Source: Magnetospira sp. QH-2
GTDB lineage: Bacteria > Pseudomonadota > Alphaproteobacteria > Rhodospirillales > Magnetospiraceae
NCBI RefSeq assembly: GCF_000968135.1
Contig: NZ_FO538765.1
Location: 186,001 to 250,000 of the forward strand
DNA length: 64,000 nt
Reading direction: 5' to 3'
The number at the start of each line of letters is the position of its first letter. Position 1 is the stretch's first letter. Of this stretch, positions 44,223 to 53,506 are shown piece by piece. The translations under genes and the position numbers were made by a program. Below the pieces are notes generated by a model. It was not told the DNA's origin. It saw only the letters and a program-made list of their open reading frames with translations, and did not search any database.

Positions 44223-46046
44223 TCACCCCTCGCCCGCTTCCGCCGCCCGTTGCGCTCGCTTGCGCACATGCGGGTCCAAATGGCGCTTGCGCAGGCGGAT
44301 GCTGTCGGGGGTGACCTCCACCAATTCGTCGTCCTGCACATAGGCGATGGCCTGTTCCAGGCTCATGCGGCGGGGCGGCGACAGGCGGATGGCCTCGTCG
44401 GTGCCCGAGGCGCGAACGTTGGTCAGCTGCTTGGTCTTCATGGGATTGACCTCAAGATCGCCGGAGCGGGAATGCTCGCCGATGATCATGCCCTCGTAGA
44501 TCTTGATGCCCGAGCCGATGAACAACGGCCCGCGCCCTTCCAGGTTGGCCAGGGCATAGGCCACCGACTGGCCAGTGGCGTTGGAGATCAAAACCCCGTT
44601 GCGGCGCCCCGGAATGGCGCCGGTGAACGGGATATAGCCATGGAACGCCCGGGCCATGATACCGGTCCCCCGGGTCTCGGTGAGGAATTCGCCGTAATAG
44701 CCGATCATGCCGCGCGCCGGGACATGGAACACCAGCCGCACCTTGCCTCCGCCGGACGGGCGCATTTCCTTCATCTGGCCCTTGCGCAGGGAGATGGCCT
44801 CGACGACGATGCCGGAGAATTCCTCGTCCACGTCGATGGTGACTTCCTCTTCCGGCTCCATGTTCTGGCCATCGATGGTCTGGAACAAAACCTGCGGACG
44901 GGCGATGGATAGTTCGAAGCCCTCGCGGCGCATGGTCTCGATGAGCACGCCCAGCTGCAATTCGCCGCGACCGGCCACCTCGAAGGCATCCTTTTCATCG
45001 GTCTCGGTGACCCGCAGGGCCACATTGCCTTCGGCCTCGGCCATCAGCCGCTCGCCGATGACCCGGGACTGCACCTTCTTGCCTTCCTGTCCGGCGAAGG
45101 GGGAGTCGTTGACCGAGAACATCATCGCCAAGGTCGGCGGATCGATGGGGTCCGCAGGCAGGGCTTTTTCCACCGACGGGTCGCACAGGGTATGGGACAC
45201 CGTGCCCTTGGCCAGCCCGGCGATGGCAACGATATCGCCGGAGCGAGCTTCATCGGCCGGTATCCGCTCAAGACCCCGGAAGGCCAGCAGCTTGCTCACC
45301 CGGCCGGTTTCCACCACGCTGCCATCGCGATCCATGACCTTGATCGGCGTATTGGGGCGGACGATACCGGTTTCCACCCGCCCGGTCAGGATACGGCCCA
45401 GATAGGGATCGGATTCCAAGGTGGTGGCGAGCATGGTAAAGGGCTTTTCCTCGACCACATGGGGCGGCGCCACATGGTTGATGATGGCGTCGAAGATCAC
45501 ATGCATGTCATCCTGCGGGCCATCGGGCTCCAGGGCTGCCCAGCCGTTTTTGGCCGAGGCGAAGACAGTGGGAAAGTCCAGTTGTTCCTCGTTGGCATCC
45601 AGGGCCGAGAACAAATCGAACACTTCGTCTTGTACCTCGAAGGCCCGGGATTCGGGCTTGTCCACCTTGTTGATCACGACGATGGGCTTAAGGCCGAGTT
45701 TCAGCGCCTTGCCGGTGACGAATTTGGTCTGCGGCATGGCGCCTTCGGCGGCATCCACCAGCAACAGCACGCCATCGACCATGGACAAAATACGCTCCAC
45801 TTCGCCGCCGAAGTCGGCGTGGCCCGGGGTGTCGATGATGTTGATGCGGGTGCCTTGCCACTCCACCGAGGTGCACTTGGCCAGGATGGTGATCCCCCGC
45901 TCGCGTTCCAGGTCGTTGGAGTCCATGGCCCGCTCGGCCACCTGCTGGTTGTCGCGAAAGGTGCCGGACTGCTTCAGCAGCACATCGACGAGAGTGGTCT
46001 TGCCATGGTCAACGTGAGCGATGATGGCGATGTTGCGGAGGTTCAT
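44223..46046 (-). CDS. typA: Ribosome-associated GTPase TypA/BipA
   Basis: This is a 607-aa translational GTPase with G1 AHVDHGKTTL, switch I RGITI, G3 DTPGHADFGGEVER, G4 VINKVDKP and the C-terminal TypA domain with PARGMIGYYGEFLTETRGTG and TNVRASGTDEAIRL. It assists 50S assembly and stress responses. It is full length, and lies 4 bp after the PfkB kinase gene on the same strand. Confidence 0.96.
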   Translation of the reverse strand: MNLRNIAIIAHVDHGKTTLVDVLLKQSGTFRDNQQVAERAMDSNDLERERGITILAKCTSVEWQGTRINIIDTPGHADFGGEVERILSMVDGVLLLVDAAEGAMPQTKFVTGKALKLGLKPIVVINKVDKPESRAFEVQDEVFDLFSALDANEEQLDFPTVFASAKNGWAALEPDGPQDDMHVIFDAIINHVAPPHVVEEKPFTMLATTLESDPYLGRILTGRVETGIVRPNTPIKVMDRDGSVVETGRVSKLLAFRGLERIPADEARSGDIVAIAGLAKGTVSHTLCDPSVEKALPADPIDPPTLAMMFSVNDSPFAGQEGKKVQSRVIGERLMAEAEGNVALRVTETDEKDAFEVAGRGELQLGVLIETMRREGFELSIARPQVLFQTIDGQNMEPEEEVTIDVDEEFSGIVVEAISLRKGQMKEMRPSGGGKVRLVFHVPARGMIGYYGEFLTETRGTGIMARAFHGYIPFTGAIPGRRNGVLISNATGQSVAYALANLEGRGPLFIGSGIKIYEGMIIGEHSRSGDLEVNPMKTKQLTNVRASGTDEAIRLSPPRRMSLEQAIAYVQDDELVEVTPDSIRLRKRHLDPHVRKRAQRAAEAGEG

Positions 46047-46050
46047 CTGA

Positions 46051-47064
46051 TTATCCTAGTTTTTCGGCGGCCAGCGCCTTGAGAGCGGATTCAGGCCGCG
46101 CCCCATAATGGGAAATGACTTCGGCGGAACAAATACCGCCGAGGCGGGCGCAACGGGCCAGGTCGTCGCCCTGGGTAAAGCCGTGCAGGAAACCGGCGGC
46201 ATAAGCATCGCCCGCGCCGGTGGTGTCGATCACATGATCCACCGGCTCGGCCTCCATGATATGCAATTCGCCCTGACCTTCTCCGGGGCCCCAAACCACT
46301 GACCCACGCTCCCCCCGGGTGATGGCGGCGATCTCCACATGGTCGGGGACCAGATGCATGGCCTCGTCGAAGGTTGCCACCTGGAACAGGCTCTTGATTT
46401 CATCCTCGTTGGCGAACAGCAGATCCACATGGTGCTTGACCAGATCGATGAAAGAATCGCGATGGCGGTCGACACAAAAAGCATCGGACAGGCTCAAGGC
46501 CACCTTGCGATGGGCCTGATGCGCGGACAGGGCCGCCTTGACGAATGCTTCCTTGGCCCGGGGCGGATCCCACAGGTAGCCCTCCAGATAGGTGACCGCC
46601 GACCGACCGACCAGCTCCGGATCAATATCTTCCGGCCCCAGATCGACACAGGCGCCAAGAAATGTCTGCATGGTGCGTTGTGCGTCCGGCGTAACGAAGA
46701 TCAGGCAACGGGCCGTTGGAGCGCCTTTTTCATCCGATTTGGTATCGTAATGAACGCCCAGGGCCTTCACGTCGTGTCGGAAGACCTGTCCCAGTTGATC
46801 GCTCGCAACCTTGCCCACATAGGCGGCTTTGGAACCCAATGATGCCAGCCCCGCAATGGTATTGGCGGCGGAGCCTCCAGAACATTCCACACCCGGTCCC
46901 ATCCTTGCGTACAAAGCGTCTGCGCGGGTTGCGTCGATCAGAGTCATGGCCCCCTTGGTCAGGTCCAGTTCGGTCAACAGGCTGTCCTCGGACTGGGACA
47001 GGACATCGACGATGGCATTGCCGATTCCCAGAACCTGGAAGTCCGGGGCGGGTGAGTCGGTCAT
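46051..47064 (-). CDS. PfkB-family kinase (adenosine kinase-like)
   Basis: This is a 337-aa cytoplasmic sugar/nucleoside kinase. PfkB motif 1 appears as CSGGSAANTIAGLASLGSKAAYVGKVASDQLG near residue 61, and motif 2 as DTTGAGDAYAAGFLHG near residue 278 with the catalytic Asp. The overall pattern (VLGIGNAIVDVL at the N-terminus) is that of the adenosine kinase-like group common in alphaproteobacteria. Substrate is inferred. Confidence 0.9.
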   Translation of the reverse strand: MTDSPAPDFQVLGIGNAIVDVLSQSEDSLLTELDLTKGAMTLIDATRADALYARMGPGVECSGGSAANTIAGLASLGSKAAYVGKVASDQLGQVFRHDVKALGVHYDTKSDEKGAPTARCLIFVTPDAQRTMQTFLGACVDLGPEDIDPELVGRSAVTYLEGYLWDPPRAKEAFVKAALSAHQAHRKVALSLSDAFCVDRHRDSFIDLVKHHVDLLFANEDEIKSLFQVATFDEAMHLVPDHVEIAAITRGERGSVVWGPGEGQGELHIMEAEPVDHVIDTTGAGDAYAAGFLHGFTQGDDLARCARLGGICSAEVISHYGARPESALKALAAEKLG

Positions 47065-47381
47065 TTAATGAAATCTCCAATGGCGGAAGGCGGGCGCAGT
47101 ATAGCGACCGGGGGCCGTGGGGCAAGGGGCACCATTCAAGCGCTCTTGGAAACGAATCTTTCGATCCTCGGAGCCGCTCGGGCTTCGGGATTCATCGCCA
47201 CCTACATTCGCAGTCAAGGGCTTTCGGGGCAGGTCGGCAATTTTTACCTAATTCACTGAAATCACAGTGATATTCCGAATCATCGAGAAATTACCCATAT
47301 CTGGTGTTTCCCGAACTGATTCTGCGTATCGATCCCCCTTCGCTGTTCACTCTTTCTTATGATTTTTCTGCTGCAATGGGA
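47065..47381. other. Intergenic region, no gene seen
   Basis: No frame here looks coding; a 63-codon plus-strand frame at 47068-47259 has no conserved features. A 6-bp inverted repeat with 6-base spacer lies at 47253-47270 and an A/T-rich stretch with TATGAT (47358-47363) precedes the RNA candidate. Confidence 0.5.
47253..47270. promoter_or_regulatory. Inverted repeat TCACTG-N6-CAGTGA
   Basis: A perfect 6-bp inverted repeat (TCACTG / CAGTGA) with a 6-base spacer. The dimensions fit a dimeric regulator site about 110-130 bp upstream of the RNA candidate, but it could be a simple hairpin. No T-run follows. Confidence 0.35.
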
Positions 47382-47595
47382 TCCCTGAGACGATCCGTGG
47401 GGCCGGTGGGCCTTGACGGCGCCTTCATATGCAGTTTTTCGCGTGATAAGCCATTGATGTTAATGCGTTCCTGAAACAGGACTCCCGAACATACCAGATA
47501 TGGTGGCTCAAGCGAGACCCAAGCGGATAGAGACCTTGCGGCCCGGCCGCCCGACCGGTAAACAGTAGCCATTAATCCTGGGACCCTTCTCGGGA
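47382..47595 (+). ncRNA. Structured RNA candidate, 6S RNA-like
   Basis: A 214-nt non-coding stretch closed by TCCCTGAGA (47382-47390) and TCTCGGGA (47588-47595), which pair as an 8-bp stem with one bulge. The 5' arm (GTGGGGCCGGTGGGCCTTGACGG, split by mismatches) is like the corresponding E. coli 6S segment GCGGGCCAGTCCCCTGAGCC, and the 3' arm has CAGTAGCC before the closing stem. An ACCA-GATA-TGGT hairpin lies in the middle. A TATGAT element lies at 47358-47363. Length is somewhat more than usual for 6S. Assignment is from structure and eye alignment, so it is tentative. Confidence 0.45.
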
Positions 47596-47626
47596 CAGAT
47601 CAGAACAGGCAGCGAGCGACATATCC

Positions 47627-48292
47627 ATGATCAAGGCCTTCTCCCTGGCCATCGGCCAGCTTTCCGACCCCAGCTTCCGCAAGGTTTTGTGGAAGAGCAT
47701 CGGCATGGCCCTGGTGGTGTTCGTATTGCTTTGGGTCACGCTGGGCTATCTCATCGGCAGTACCGCCTTGTTCGCCCTGGGGTGGCTGGAATCGATCATC
47801 GATTTTCTCGGCGTCGCCGCTGTCGGTATATTGACCTGGTTTTTGTTTCCGGCGGTCATCAGTGTCATCGTCAGCTTCTTTCTCGAAGAAGCCGCCGAAG
47901 CGGTGGACAAGCGCCACTATCCGCATCTGCCCCCTGCACGTTCCCAGCCCATGAGCGAATTGATCATCACCACCGCCAAGTTTTTGGTCATAGCCGTGGT
48001 GCTGAATATTTTTTTGCTGTTTTTCCTGTTTTTCCCGCCGCTCTACCCGGTCGCCTTTTATGTGGTGAACGGTTATCTGTTCGGTCGTGAATATTACGAG
48101 CTGGTGGCCCTGCGCCGCTTGGACAATGTCACCGCCCAGGGCCTGCGAAAGGCTCACGGCAGCAAGCTCATGCTCATCGGAATGCTGATCGCCTTTACCT
48201 TCACCATTCCGTTCGTCAACCTCGTGGCACCGCTGATCGCCACGGCCGCCATGGTGCACCTGGTCGAGACCTGGCGCCATCGGACAGCTTAG
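47627..48292 (+). CDS. EI24-domain membrane protein (CysZ-like)
   Basis: This is a 221-aa polytopic protein with the EI24/CysZ pattern: an N-terminal amphipathic start (MIKAFSLAIGQLSDPSFRKVL), helices at about 25-50, 65-95, 120-150 and 185-215, the motif AFYVVNGYLFGREYYELVALRR and a C-terminal helix in IPFVNLVAPLIATAAMVHL. CysZ proteins act in sulfate uptake, but this subgroup in alphaproteobacteria is not proven to. It is followed 20 bp later by bactofilin. Confidence 0.83.
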   Translation: MIKAFSLAIGQLSDPSFRKVLWKSIGMALVVFVLLWVTLGYLIGSTALFALGWLESIIDFLGVAAVGILTWFLFPAVISVIVSFFLEEAAEAVDKRHYPHLPPARSQPMSELIITTAKFLVIAVVLNIFLLFFLFFPPLYPVAFYVVNGYLFGREYYELVALRRLDNVTAQGLRKAHGSKLMLIGMLIAFTFTIPFVNLVAPLIATAAMVHLVETWRHRTA

Positions 48293-48312
48293 GGATAATG
48301 GAGGAGATGCCG

Positions 48313-48879
48313 ATGTTCGGGAAAAAGAAAGAGGAAGAGGAAGCCGCCGTGGAAACTCCGCAGGACGAAACCACCGAAGCGGCTCAGGACAATACCGATG
48401 AAGGGCCGCTGAAGCCTTTCTCGCGCAAGGGACCCGCTCCGGCCATGCCCGCCGCCCCCTATCGTGCCGAGATTGCCCGTCGTCAGACCGAGATTCCCGG
48501 TCGTGGTGCCGAAAAGCCCAAGTCGGTGGTCGACACGGAAGACCCGAAGCGTTTGGTGGTCGGTCGCGATATCCGGTTGAAGGGCGAGATCACCGCCTGT
48601 GAACGCCTGGTCATAGAAGGCGAAGTGGAAGTCACCGTCAGCGGGGCCAAGCTCATCGAGGTTCTGCCGTCCGGCCTGTTCAAGGGCGACGTGGATGTGG
48701 AACGGGCGGAAATCTCCGGCCGCTTCGAGGGCAATCTGACCGCCCGCGAGGAACTGACCATTCACGAAGGCGGCAAGGTCATCGGGTCGGTGCAGTATGG
48801 CAAGATCGTCATCGAATCCGGCGGCGAGGTCTCCGGCGACATGATGTCCTTGGGTTCCGACAAAAAATCGTACCCGTGA
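48313..48879 (+). CDS. Bactofilin
   Basis: This is a 188-aa protein; the start at MFGKKKEEEE is chosen because GGAGGAG lies just upstream (ATGs at 48298 and 48307 are weaker). A charged, disordered N-terminus of about 75 residues is followed by a bactofilin beta-helix: VVGRDIRLKGEITACERLVIEGEVE and GDVDVERAEISGRFEGNLTAREELTIHEGGKVIGSVQYGKIVIESGG, split here by family-typical turns. Bactofilins polymerise into cytoskeletal filaments at membrane sites. The overlap with the next lipoprotein gene (GTGA) suggests a joint envelope role. Confidence 0.92.
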   Translation: MFGKKKEEEEAAVETPQDETTEAAQDNTDEGPLKPFSRKGPAPAMPAAPYRAEIARRQTEIPGRGAEKPKSVVDTEDPKRLVVGRDIRLKGEITACERLVIEGEVEVTVSGAKLIEVLPSGLFKGDVDVERAEISGRFEGNLTAREELTIHEGGKVIGSVQYGKIVIESGGEVSGDMMSLGSDKKSYP

Positions 48880-49349
48880 TCCCGCTTCGCGGTTGGTTTG
48901 CCGCCGCCTTGCTGCTTGTGGCGGCGGGCTGCGGCGGCACGCCCAGTCCGAATCCCATTGCCGGGAATGTGGGGACGAGCCAGTCTGCCCCTCCGGCACC
49001 CTCGGCCACGGCCAAACCCTCATCGCCACCGACGCAAGCCGCCTCCCTGCCCGCGAAACCACGTCCGGCGCCGAAACCCAAGCCACGCCCTGTGGTGCCG
49101 CCGAGCGAACTGCTCAAGGCCACCGCCGCCCAAGCCCGCAGCAGACTCGGCCCGCCGGACTTCGTACGCCATGACCCCCCGGCGGAGCTCTGGCAGTACC
49201 GGGGCGAGTCCTGTGTGCTGGATCTATTTTTGTATAAAGAAGGGAAGACGGCCGTGGTCCGCCATGTGGAAACCCGGCCTCGCGATGGCATTGTTCTGAC
49301 CCCGGCGGGCTGCTACGGCACCCTGCTCAGCCGGGCGTCTTCTCCTTGA
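48876..49349 (+). CDS. Lipoprotein
   Basis: This is a 157-aa protein with a GTG start that overlaps the bactofilin stop. Signal peptide with lipobox LVAAGC (Cys19), then a Pro/Ala/Lys-rich disordered linker (about 22-75) and a small C-terminal domain with LLKATAAQARSRLGPPDFVRHD and CVLDLFLYKEGKTAVVRHVE, which looks like a SmpA/OmlA-type fold. It is probably anchored in the outer membrane. The last 23 bases overlap the convergent nth gene. Confidence 0.83.
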   Translation: MIPLRGWFAAALLLVAAGCGGTPSPNPIAGNVGTSQSAPPAPSATAKPSSPPTQAASLPAKPRPAPKPKPRPVVPPSELLKATAAQARSRLGPPDFVRHDPPAELWQYRGESCVLDLFLYKEGKTAVVRHVETRPRDGIVLTPAGCYGTLLSRASSP

Positions 49350-49962
49350 ACGGGCACAGGTCCGCCACGCCACAGGCCGGACAATCGGGCTTGCGAGCCT
49401 TGCAGATATAGCGCCCGTGCAGGATCAGCCAATGGTGCGCATGGCGCTTCCAATGATCCGGCGTGACTTTTTCCAGCGTCTTTTCCACCGCCAAGGGGGT
49501 CTTGCCCGGGGCCAGTCCGGTGCGATTGGAAACCCGGAAGATATGGGTATCCACGGCGATGGTCGGTTCCCCAAAGGCAATATTGACCACCACGCTGGCG
49601 GTCTTGCGTCCGACGCCGGGCAGGCTTTCCAGGATCGCCCGATCATTGGGCACCTGGCCGTCGTGTTCCTCCAACAGCCGTTGCGACAGACCGATGACAT
49701 TCTTGGCCTTGGTATTGAACAGACCGATGGTCTTGATGTAGTCGCGCACCGTTTCCTCGCCCAGGGCGACCATCTTGGCCGGGGTATCGGCAATGGCGAA
49801 CAACGGTCCGGTGGCCTTGTTGACTCCCTTGTCCGTGGCCTGGGCCGATAACACCACGGCGACCAGCAAGGTATAGGGATTCACATAGTCCAGTTCGCCC
49901 TTTGGCTCCGGTCGCTCAGCGGCCAGGCGGCGGTAGAACTCTTCGACGTCGGCCGCTTTCAT
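49327..49962 (-). CDS. nth: Endonuclease III (DNA glycosylase/AP lyase)
   Basis: This is a 211-aa base-excision repair enzyme for oxidised pyrimidines. It has the helix-hairpin-helix LPGVGRKTASVVVNIAFGEPTIAVDTHIFRVSNR, containing the catalytic Lys and Asp, and a C-terminal [4Fe-4S] cluster with Cys spacing 6-2-5 (CKARKPDCPACGVADLC). It is the last gene of hslV-hslU-nth; its ATG overlaps the hslU TGA by one base. Confidence 0.96.
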   Translation of the reverse strand: MKAADVEEFYRRLAAERPEPKGELDYVNPYTLLVAVVLSAQATDKGVNKATGPLFAIADTPAKMVALGEETVRDYIKTIGLFNTKAKNVIGLSQRLLEEHDGQVPNDRAILESLPGVGRKTASVVVNIAFGEPTIAVDTHIFRVSNRTGLAPGKTPLAVEKTLEKVTPDHWKRHAHHWLILHGRYICKARKPDCPACGVADLCPFKEKTPG

Positions 49963-51284
49963 CAGAGAATAAACTTCGATAGATCCGTGTCCGCCGCCAG
50001 ATCACCCACCCGTTCGCGGACCATCGCCGCATCCACGGTGATGGCATCCCCGCTGCGTTCGCTGGCGTTAAACGAGATTTCCTCCAACAGCTTTTCCATC
50101 ACCGTATGCAGCCGCCGGGCGCCGATGTTTTCCACGTTGCGGTTGATCTCGGCGGCCAGGGAGGCGATCTCGGAGACCGCGTCCTCGGCGAACTCCAGGG
50201 TCACGTCCTCGGTGCCGATCAACGCCACATACTGTTTGATCAGGCTGGCCTCGGGCTCGGTGAGAATGCGTTCGAAATCTTCCTTGGTCAGGGCCTGCAG
50301 TTCAACCCGGATAGGCAGGCGGCCCTGCAACTCGGGCAGCAGATCCGATGGCTTGGCGATATGGAAGGCCCCCGAGGCGATGAACAGGATATGGTCGGTC
50401 TTGACCGATCCATGCTTGGTGGAAACGGTGGTGCCCTCGATCAGCGGCAAAAGGTCGCGCTGTACCCCCTCGCGGGAGACGTCGGCCCCGCCCCGGTCGG
50501 CCCGGGCGGTGATCTTGTCGATCTCGTCCAGGAACACGATGCCATTGTTCTGTACCGATTCCAGGGCCTCGCGCACCACACGGTCCTCGTCGAGCAGCTT
50601 GTCCGCCTCGTCGGCCACCAGAACCTCGTGGGATTCCAGCACGGTCATCTTCTTTTTTACCGTGCGACCGCCGCCGAAGGCCTTGCCGAACATGTCGTTC
50701 AGATTGAGCATGCCCATCTGAGCCCCCGGCATGCCGGGAATGTCAAAGGTCGGCAGCCCCGCGTTGCCCGTATCGGACAGATCCACCTCCACTTCTTTTT
50801 CGTCGAGTTTGCCATCGCGCAGCATGGTGCGGAACTTCTCGCGGGTTTCCTTGCTGGCACCCTCGCCCACCAGGGCGTCGAGCACCCGTTCCTCGGCCTG
50901 AACCTCGGCCTTGGCGGTGACCTTTCTGCGGTGCCGATCGCGGGTCATATGGATGGCGATTTCGACCATGTCGCGGATAATGGATTCCACATCGCGGCCC
51001 ACATAGCCCACCTCGGTGAACTTGGTGGCTTCCACTTTCAAAAACGGCGCATCGGCCAACCGGGCCAGACGGCGGGCGATCTCGGTTTTGCCCACGCCGG
51101 TGGGGCCGATCATCAAGATATTCTTCGGCAGAACCTCTTCCTTCAGGGCATCAGGCAGCTGTTGGCGACGCCAGCGGTTGCGCAGGGCGATGGCCACGGC
51201 GCGCTTGGCGTCGTCCTGGCCGACGATGAAGCGTTCGAGCTCGGAGACGATTTCGCGCGGGGTGAAGGACGTGGTCTCGGTCAT
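49962..51284 (-). CDS. hslU: ATP-dependent protease ATPase subunit HslU
   Basis: This is a 440-aa AAA+ unfoldase with [28 protein letters not shown] at the start, Walker [16 protein letters not shown], the long HslU I-domain (about 105-245), Walker [13 protein letters not shown] and sensor residues in the C-terminal domain. The C-terminus ends DLSKFIL, the tail that inserts into HslV. Its start overlaps hslV by four bases. Confidence 0.97.
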   Translation of the reverse strand: MTETTSFTPREIVSELERFIVGQDDAKRAVAIALRNRWRRQQLPDALKEEVLPKNILMIGPTGVGKTEIARRLARLADAPFLKVEATKFTEVGYVGRDVESIIRDMVEIAIHMTRDRHRRKVTAKAEVQAEERVLDALVGEGASKETREKFRTMLRDGKLDEKEVEVDLSDTGNAGLPTFDIPGMPGAQMGMLNLNDMFGKAFGGGRTVKKKMTVLESHEVLVADEADKLLDEDRVVREALESVQNNGIVFLDEIDKITARADRGGADVSREGVQRDLLPLIEGTTVSTKHGSVKTDHILFIASGAFHIAKPSDLLPELQGRLPIRVELQALTKEDFERILTEPEASLIKQYVALIGTEDVTLEFAEDAVSEIASLAAEINRNVENIGARRLHTVMEKLLEEISFNASERSGDAITVDAAMVRERVGDLAADTDLSKFIL

Positions 51285-51829
51285 AGGGATTCCACCAAAA
51301 TGTTGCCGTTGGTATAGACGCAGATATCGGCGGCGATGCCCAGCGCCTTGCGAGCAATGGCCTCGGCCTCCATGCCGTCCTGGTCGATGAGGGCGCGGGC
51401 GGCGGCCAGGGCGTAGTTGCCACCCGAGCCGATGCCGATCAATCCGTCTTCCGGTTCCAGGACGTCGCCGTTGCCGGTCAGCACCAGGGAGACATCGCGG
51501 TCGGCCACGGCCATCATGGCTTCCAGCCGCCGCAGGTAGCGATCAGTGCGCCAGTCCTTGGCCATTTCCACGCAAGCCCGGGTCAATTGCCCCGGATGCT
51601 GTTCCAGTTTGCCCTCCAGCCGCTCGAACAGGGTAAAGGCATCGGCGGTGGCGCCCGCGAACCCGGCGATGACGTCACCGTCGGACAGGCGACGCACCTT
51701 GCGGGCATTGGCCTTGATGACCGTATCGCCGAGGGTCACCTGGCCGTCTCCGGCAATGACCACATGGCCGTTCTTACGCACGGCGAGGATGGTGGTGCCG
51801 TGCCAGGAGGCGGGACCGGATTCGGACAT
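51281..51829 (-). CDS. hslV: ATP-dependent protease peptidase subunit HslV
   Basis: This is a 182-aa threonine peptidase. Unlike the usual short propeptide, the conserved catalytic segment [12 protein letters not shown] starts near residue 10, so residues 1-11 would be removed to expose the N-terminal Thr. GDGQVTLGD and [17 protein letters not shown] are family marks. It is first in hslV-hslU-nth, forming the HslUV protease with HslU. Confidence 0.97.
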   Translation of the reverse strand: MSESGPASWHGTTILAVRKNGHVVIAGDGQVTLGDTVIKANARKVRRLSDGDVIAGFAGATADAFTLFERLEGKLEQHPGQLTRACVEMAKDWRTDRYLRRLEAMMAVADRDVSLVLTGNGDVLEPEDGLIGIGSGGNYALAAARALIDQDGMEAEAIARKALGIAADICVYTNGNILVESL

Positions 51830-51996
51830 GAAGGTGCTCCAGGGCTGAGAAAAATCAATGAGACCAGGATGTAGTCCGGGGAGGGCGGGGGGTCAAGGTT
51901 AGGCAACCGAACAGCCCAAGGATTATTCCGGTTTGATCAAATCGAGATGCGCGCCCAAATACGTCCCACCCAAGATTCAATATAGGAGTGCGGTCC

Positions 51997-52332
51997 ATGG
52001 CCGGTGAAAATGACAAGTGGGAATTCTATCAAGATAAGAAAGAAGAGTGGCGCTGGCGCCGCACGGCGAGCAACGGCAACATCGTGGGCGCGGCCTGCGA
52101 GGGCTACGTGAAAAAGTCCGACTGCCAAGCCAACGCGGAACGCCATGGCCTGGACGGCAATCCCAAAGGCTACGGCGCCAGGGACAAGTGGGAATTCTAC
52201 GAAGACAAGGGCGGTGAACATCGCTGGCGCCGCACCGCCTCCAATGGCGAGATCGTCGGCGCGGTCACCGAGGGCTACAAAGCCAAGGCCGACTGTGTCG
52301 CCAATGCCGAACGCAACGGCTACGTGGCCTGA
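51997..52332 (+). CDS. Tandem DUF1508 (YegP-like) protein
   Basis: This is a 111-aa protein started at MAGENDKWEFYQDK with AGGAG 8 bp upstream. It is two near-identical copies of a short repeat: KWEFYQDKKEEWRWRRTASN...IVGAACEGYVKKSDCQANAERHG and the same again in the second half. This is the DUF1508 fold of YegP. No enzymatic role is known. It is followed by a good terminator, so it is monocistronic. Confidence 0.9.
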   Translation: MAGENDKWEFYQDKKEEWRWRRTASNGNIVGAACEGYVKKSDCQANAERHGLDGNPKGYGARDKWEFYEDKGGEHRWRRTASNGEIVGAVTEGYKAKADCVANAERNGYVA

Positions 52333-52341
52333 TCCCAAAGT

Positions 52342-52369
52342 CGATTAGGGAGCAAAATCTCCCTAATCG
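52342..52369. repeat. 11-bp perfect inverted repeat after the DUF1508 gene
   Basis: CGATTAGGGAG (52342-52352) and CTCCCTAATCG (52359-52369) pair perfectly around the loop CAAAAT, just ahead of the terminator hairpin. It probably folds in the mRNA 3' end. It could also act as a second, bidirectional terminator-like stem. Confidence 0.7.
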
Positions 52370-52375
52370 TCTAGC

Positions 52376-52396
52376 CCGGCCGCAGCCGGTTTTTTT
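52376..52396 (+). terminator. Rho-independent terminator of the DUF1508 gene
   Basis: CCGGC-CGCA-GCCGG (52376-52389) followed by seven T (52390-52396), about 45 bp after the stop. It is a standard intrinsic terminator. Confidence 0.85.
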
Positions 52397-52612
52397 GATC
52401 CCCACCGAAGCCGATTGTTCTGTTTTGGCAGCCCGCCAACCCGCAATCGAAGGGCCCCTGTGACCCGATTCAAAATCATTCTGGTCCGATGTCGTTGGAT
52501 GTTTTATTTTCAAGAATCTACAAGCAAATGGCCGATTTCAAATGATCCCGGTCACGGACAGAAGGTTTCGCTACCGCTACCAAGGTTCATCGGATTCTGA
52601 CAGGAGCCGTCA

Positions 52613-53506
52613 ATGTTCATTGACCCGCAAAAGATCCCACGGACAGGGAGCCCGATGATCGATGCGGCGCATGCCCGCTTGGCGGAGATCGCGAACGAGG
52701 CCTACGATCTTTGGCAGACCGGGGCGCAAGACAGGTCCGTCAACGATACATTGCGCCTGTTTATCGAGATGGCGAGACGTCACTTTCACACCGAGGAAAG
52801 AGAGATTCGCAACGCGGGATTCGAGGCTTGGCGGGAGCACGCGAAAATGCATCAAATGCTTCTTGCGGAACTATCGAGCCTGTGTTTGGAGGTCAGGGAT
52901 ACCGCAAACAGTGATCGCGTAAAATACAGCGTGTTTCAGACTCTCGATGGCATTCTCTATCAACATGAATTCCTGGATGACCAAGATTTTTGGCATCTGT
53001 TCGTCAAAGAAGAAATCAGCTCGTCTGTGTTGGCGGAATTGATCCCTTGGGAAGACCGTTTCTCCGTGGGCGATGATTCCATTGACCGCCAGCACAAAAC
53101 TTTGATCAAAATGCTCAACCGCCTTCACGTTAGTCTCAACGAGGAAGGTGAATGCCCTGATGTTTCCGACCAGTTGGCCAATATTGAAGCCCATACCCGT
53201 TGGCACTTTTCCTACGAAGAAAGCTTCATGGAAAAAATTGGCATGACCCAGGGCCTTGATGGGCACAAGGCCTTGCACCGTAATCTTCTATTGCAGATCG
53301 AAAGCCTCATCCATGGGTTCAATGCGGTGACATCCCCCATTCCCAAGGATATCGTGCGAACAAGTCTGAAAAGCTGGCTGTTGGATCACCTGCTCAATGT
53401 GGACCGCGGGATTATGGGCCAGTTGGAAAAAATCGATCGATCCCAGGTGGTCAATCCTCAGGACCGGCCTCGGTCACATTCAACAGCACCCCGTCGGCGG
53501 CGATGA
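52613..53506 (+). CDS. Protein with two haemerythrin domains
   Basis: This is a 297-aa cytoplasmic protein made of two bacteriohaemerythrin domains. Domain 1: His20, His57 and Glu61 in HFHTEE, His76, His80, and HEFLDD (His118/Asp123). Domain 2: His161 in IDRQHK, His198 and Glu202 in HFSYEE, His218, His222, and His259/Asp264. Both therefore keep the complete set for a di-iron site that binds O2. Single-domain proteins are the norm, so a tandem is less common. O2 storage, delivery or sensing is inferred. The C-terminus ends in an Arg-rich tail overlapping the convergent gene by 56 bp. The upstream 52397-52612 shows no gene. Confidence 0.9.
   Translation: MFIDPQKIPRTGSPMIDAAHARLAEIANEAYDLWQTGAQDRSVNDTLRLFIEMARRHFHTEEREIRNAGFEAWREHAKMHQMLLAELSSLCLEVRDTANSDRVKYSVFQTLDGILYQHEFLDDQDFWHLFVKEEISSSVLAELIPWEDRFSVGDDSIDRQHKTLIKMLNRLHVSLNEEGECPDVSDQLANIEAHTRWHFSYEESFMEKIGMTQGLDGHKALHRNLLLQIESLIHGFNAVTSPIPKDIVRTSLKSWLLDHLLNVDRGIMGQLEKIDRSQVVNPQDRPRSHSTAPRRRR

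Noticed and set aside
47068-47572. Short open frames on both strands around the 6S-like region
   Set aside because: No ribosome site, conserved motif or sensible composition; structured-RNA pairing explains the sequence better.
50106-51317. A 403-codon plus-strand open frame
   Set aside because: It is antisense to hslU, whose motifs are complete; the frame is a GC-skew by-product.
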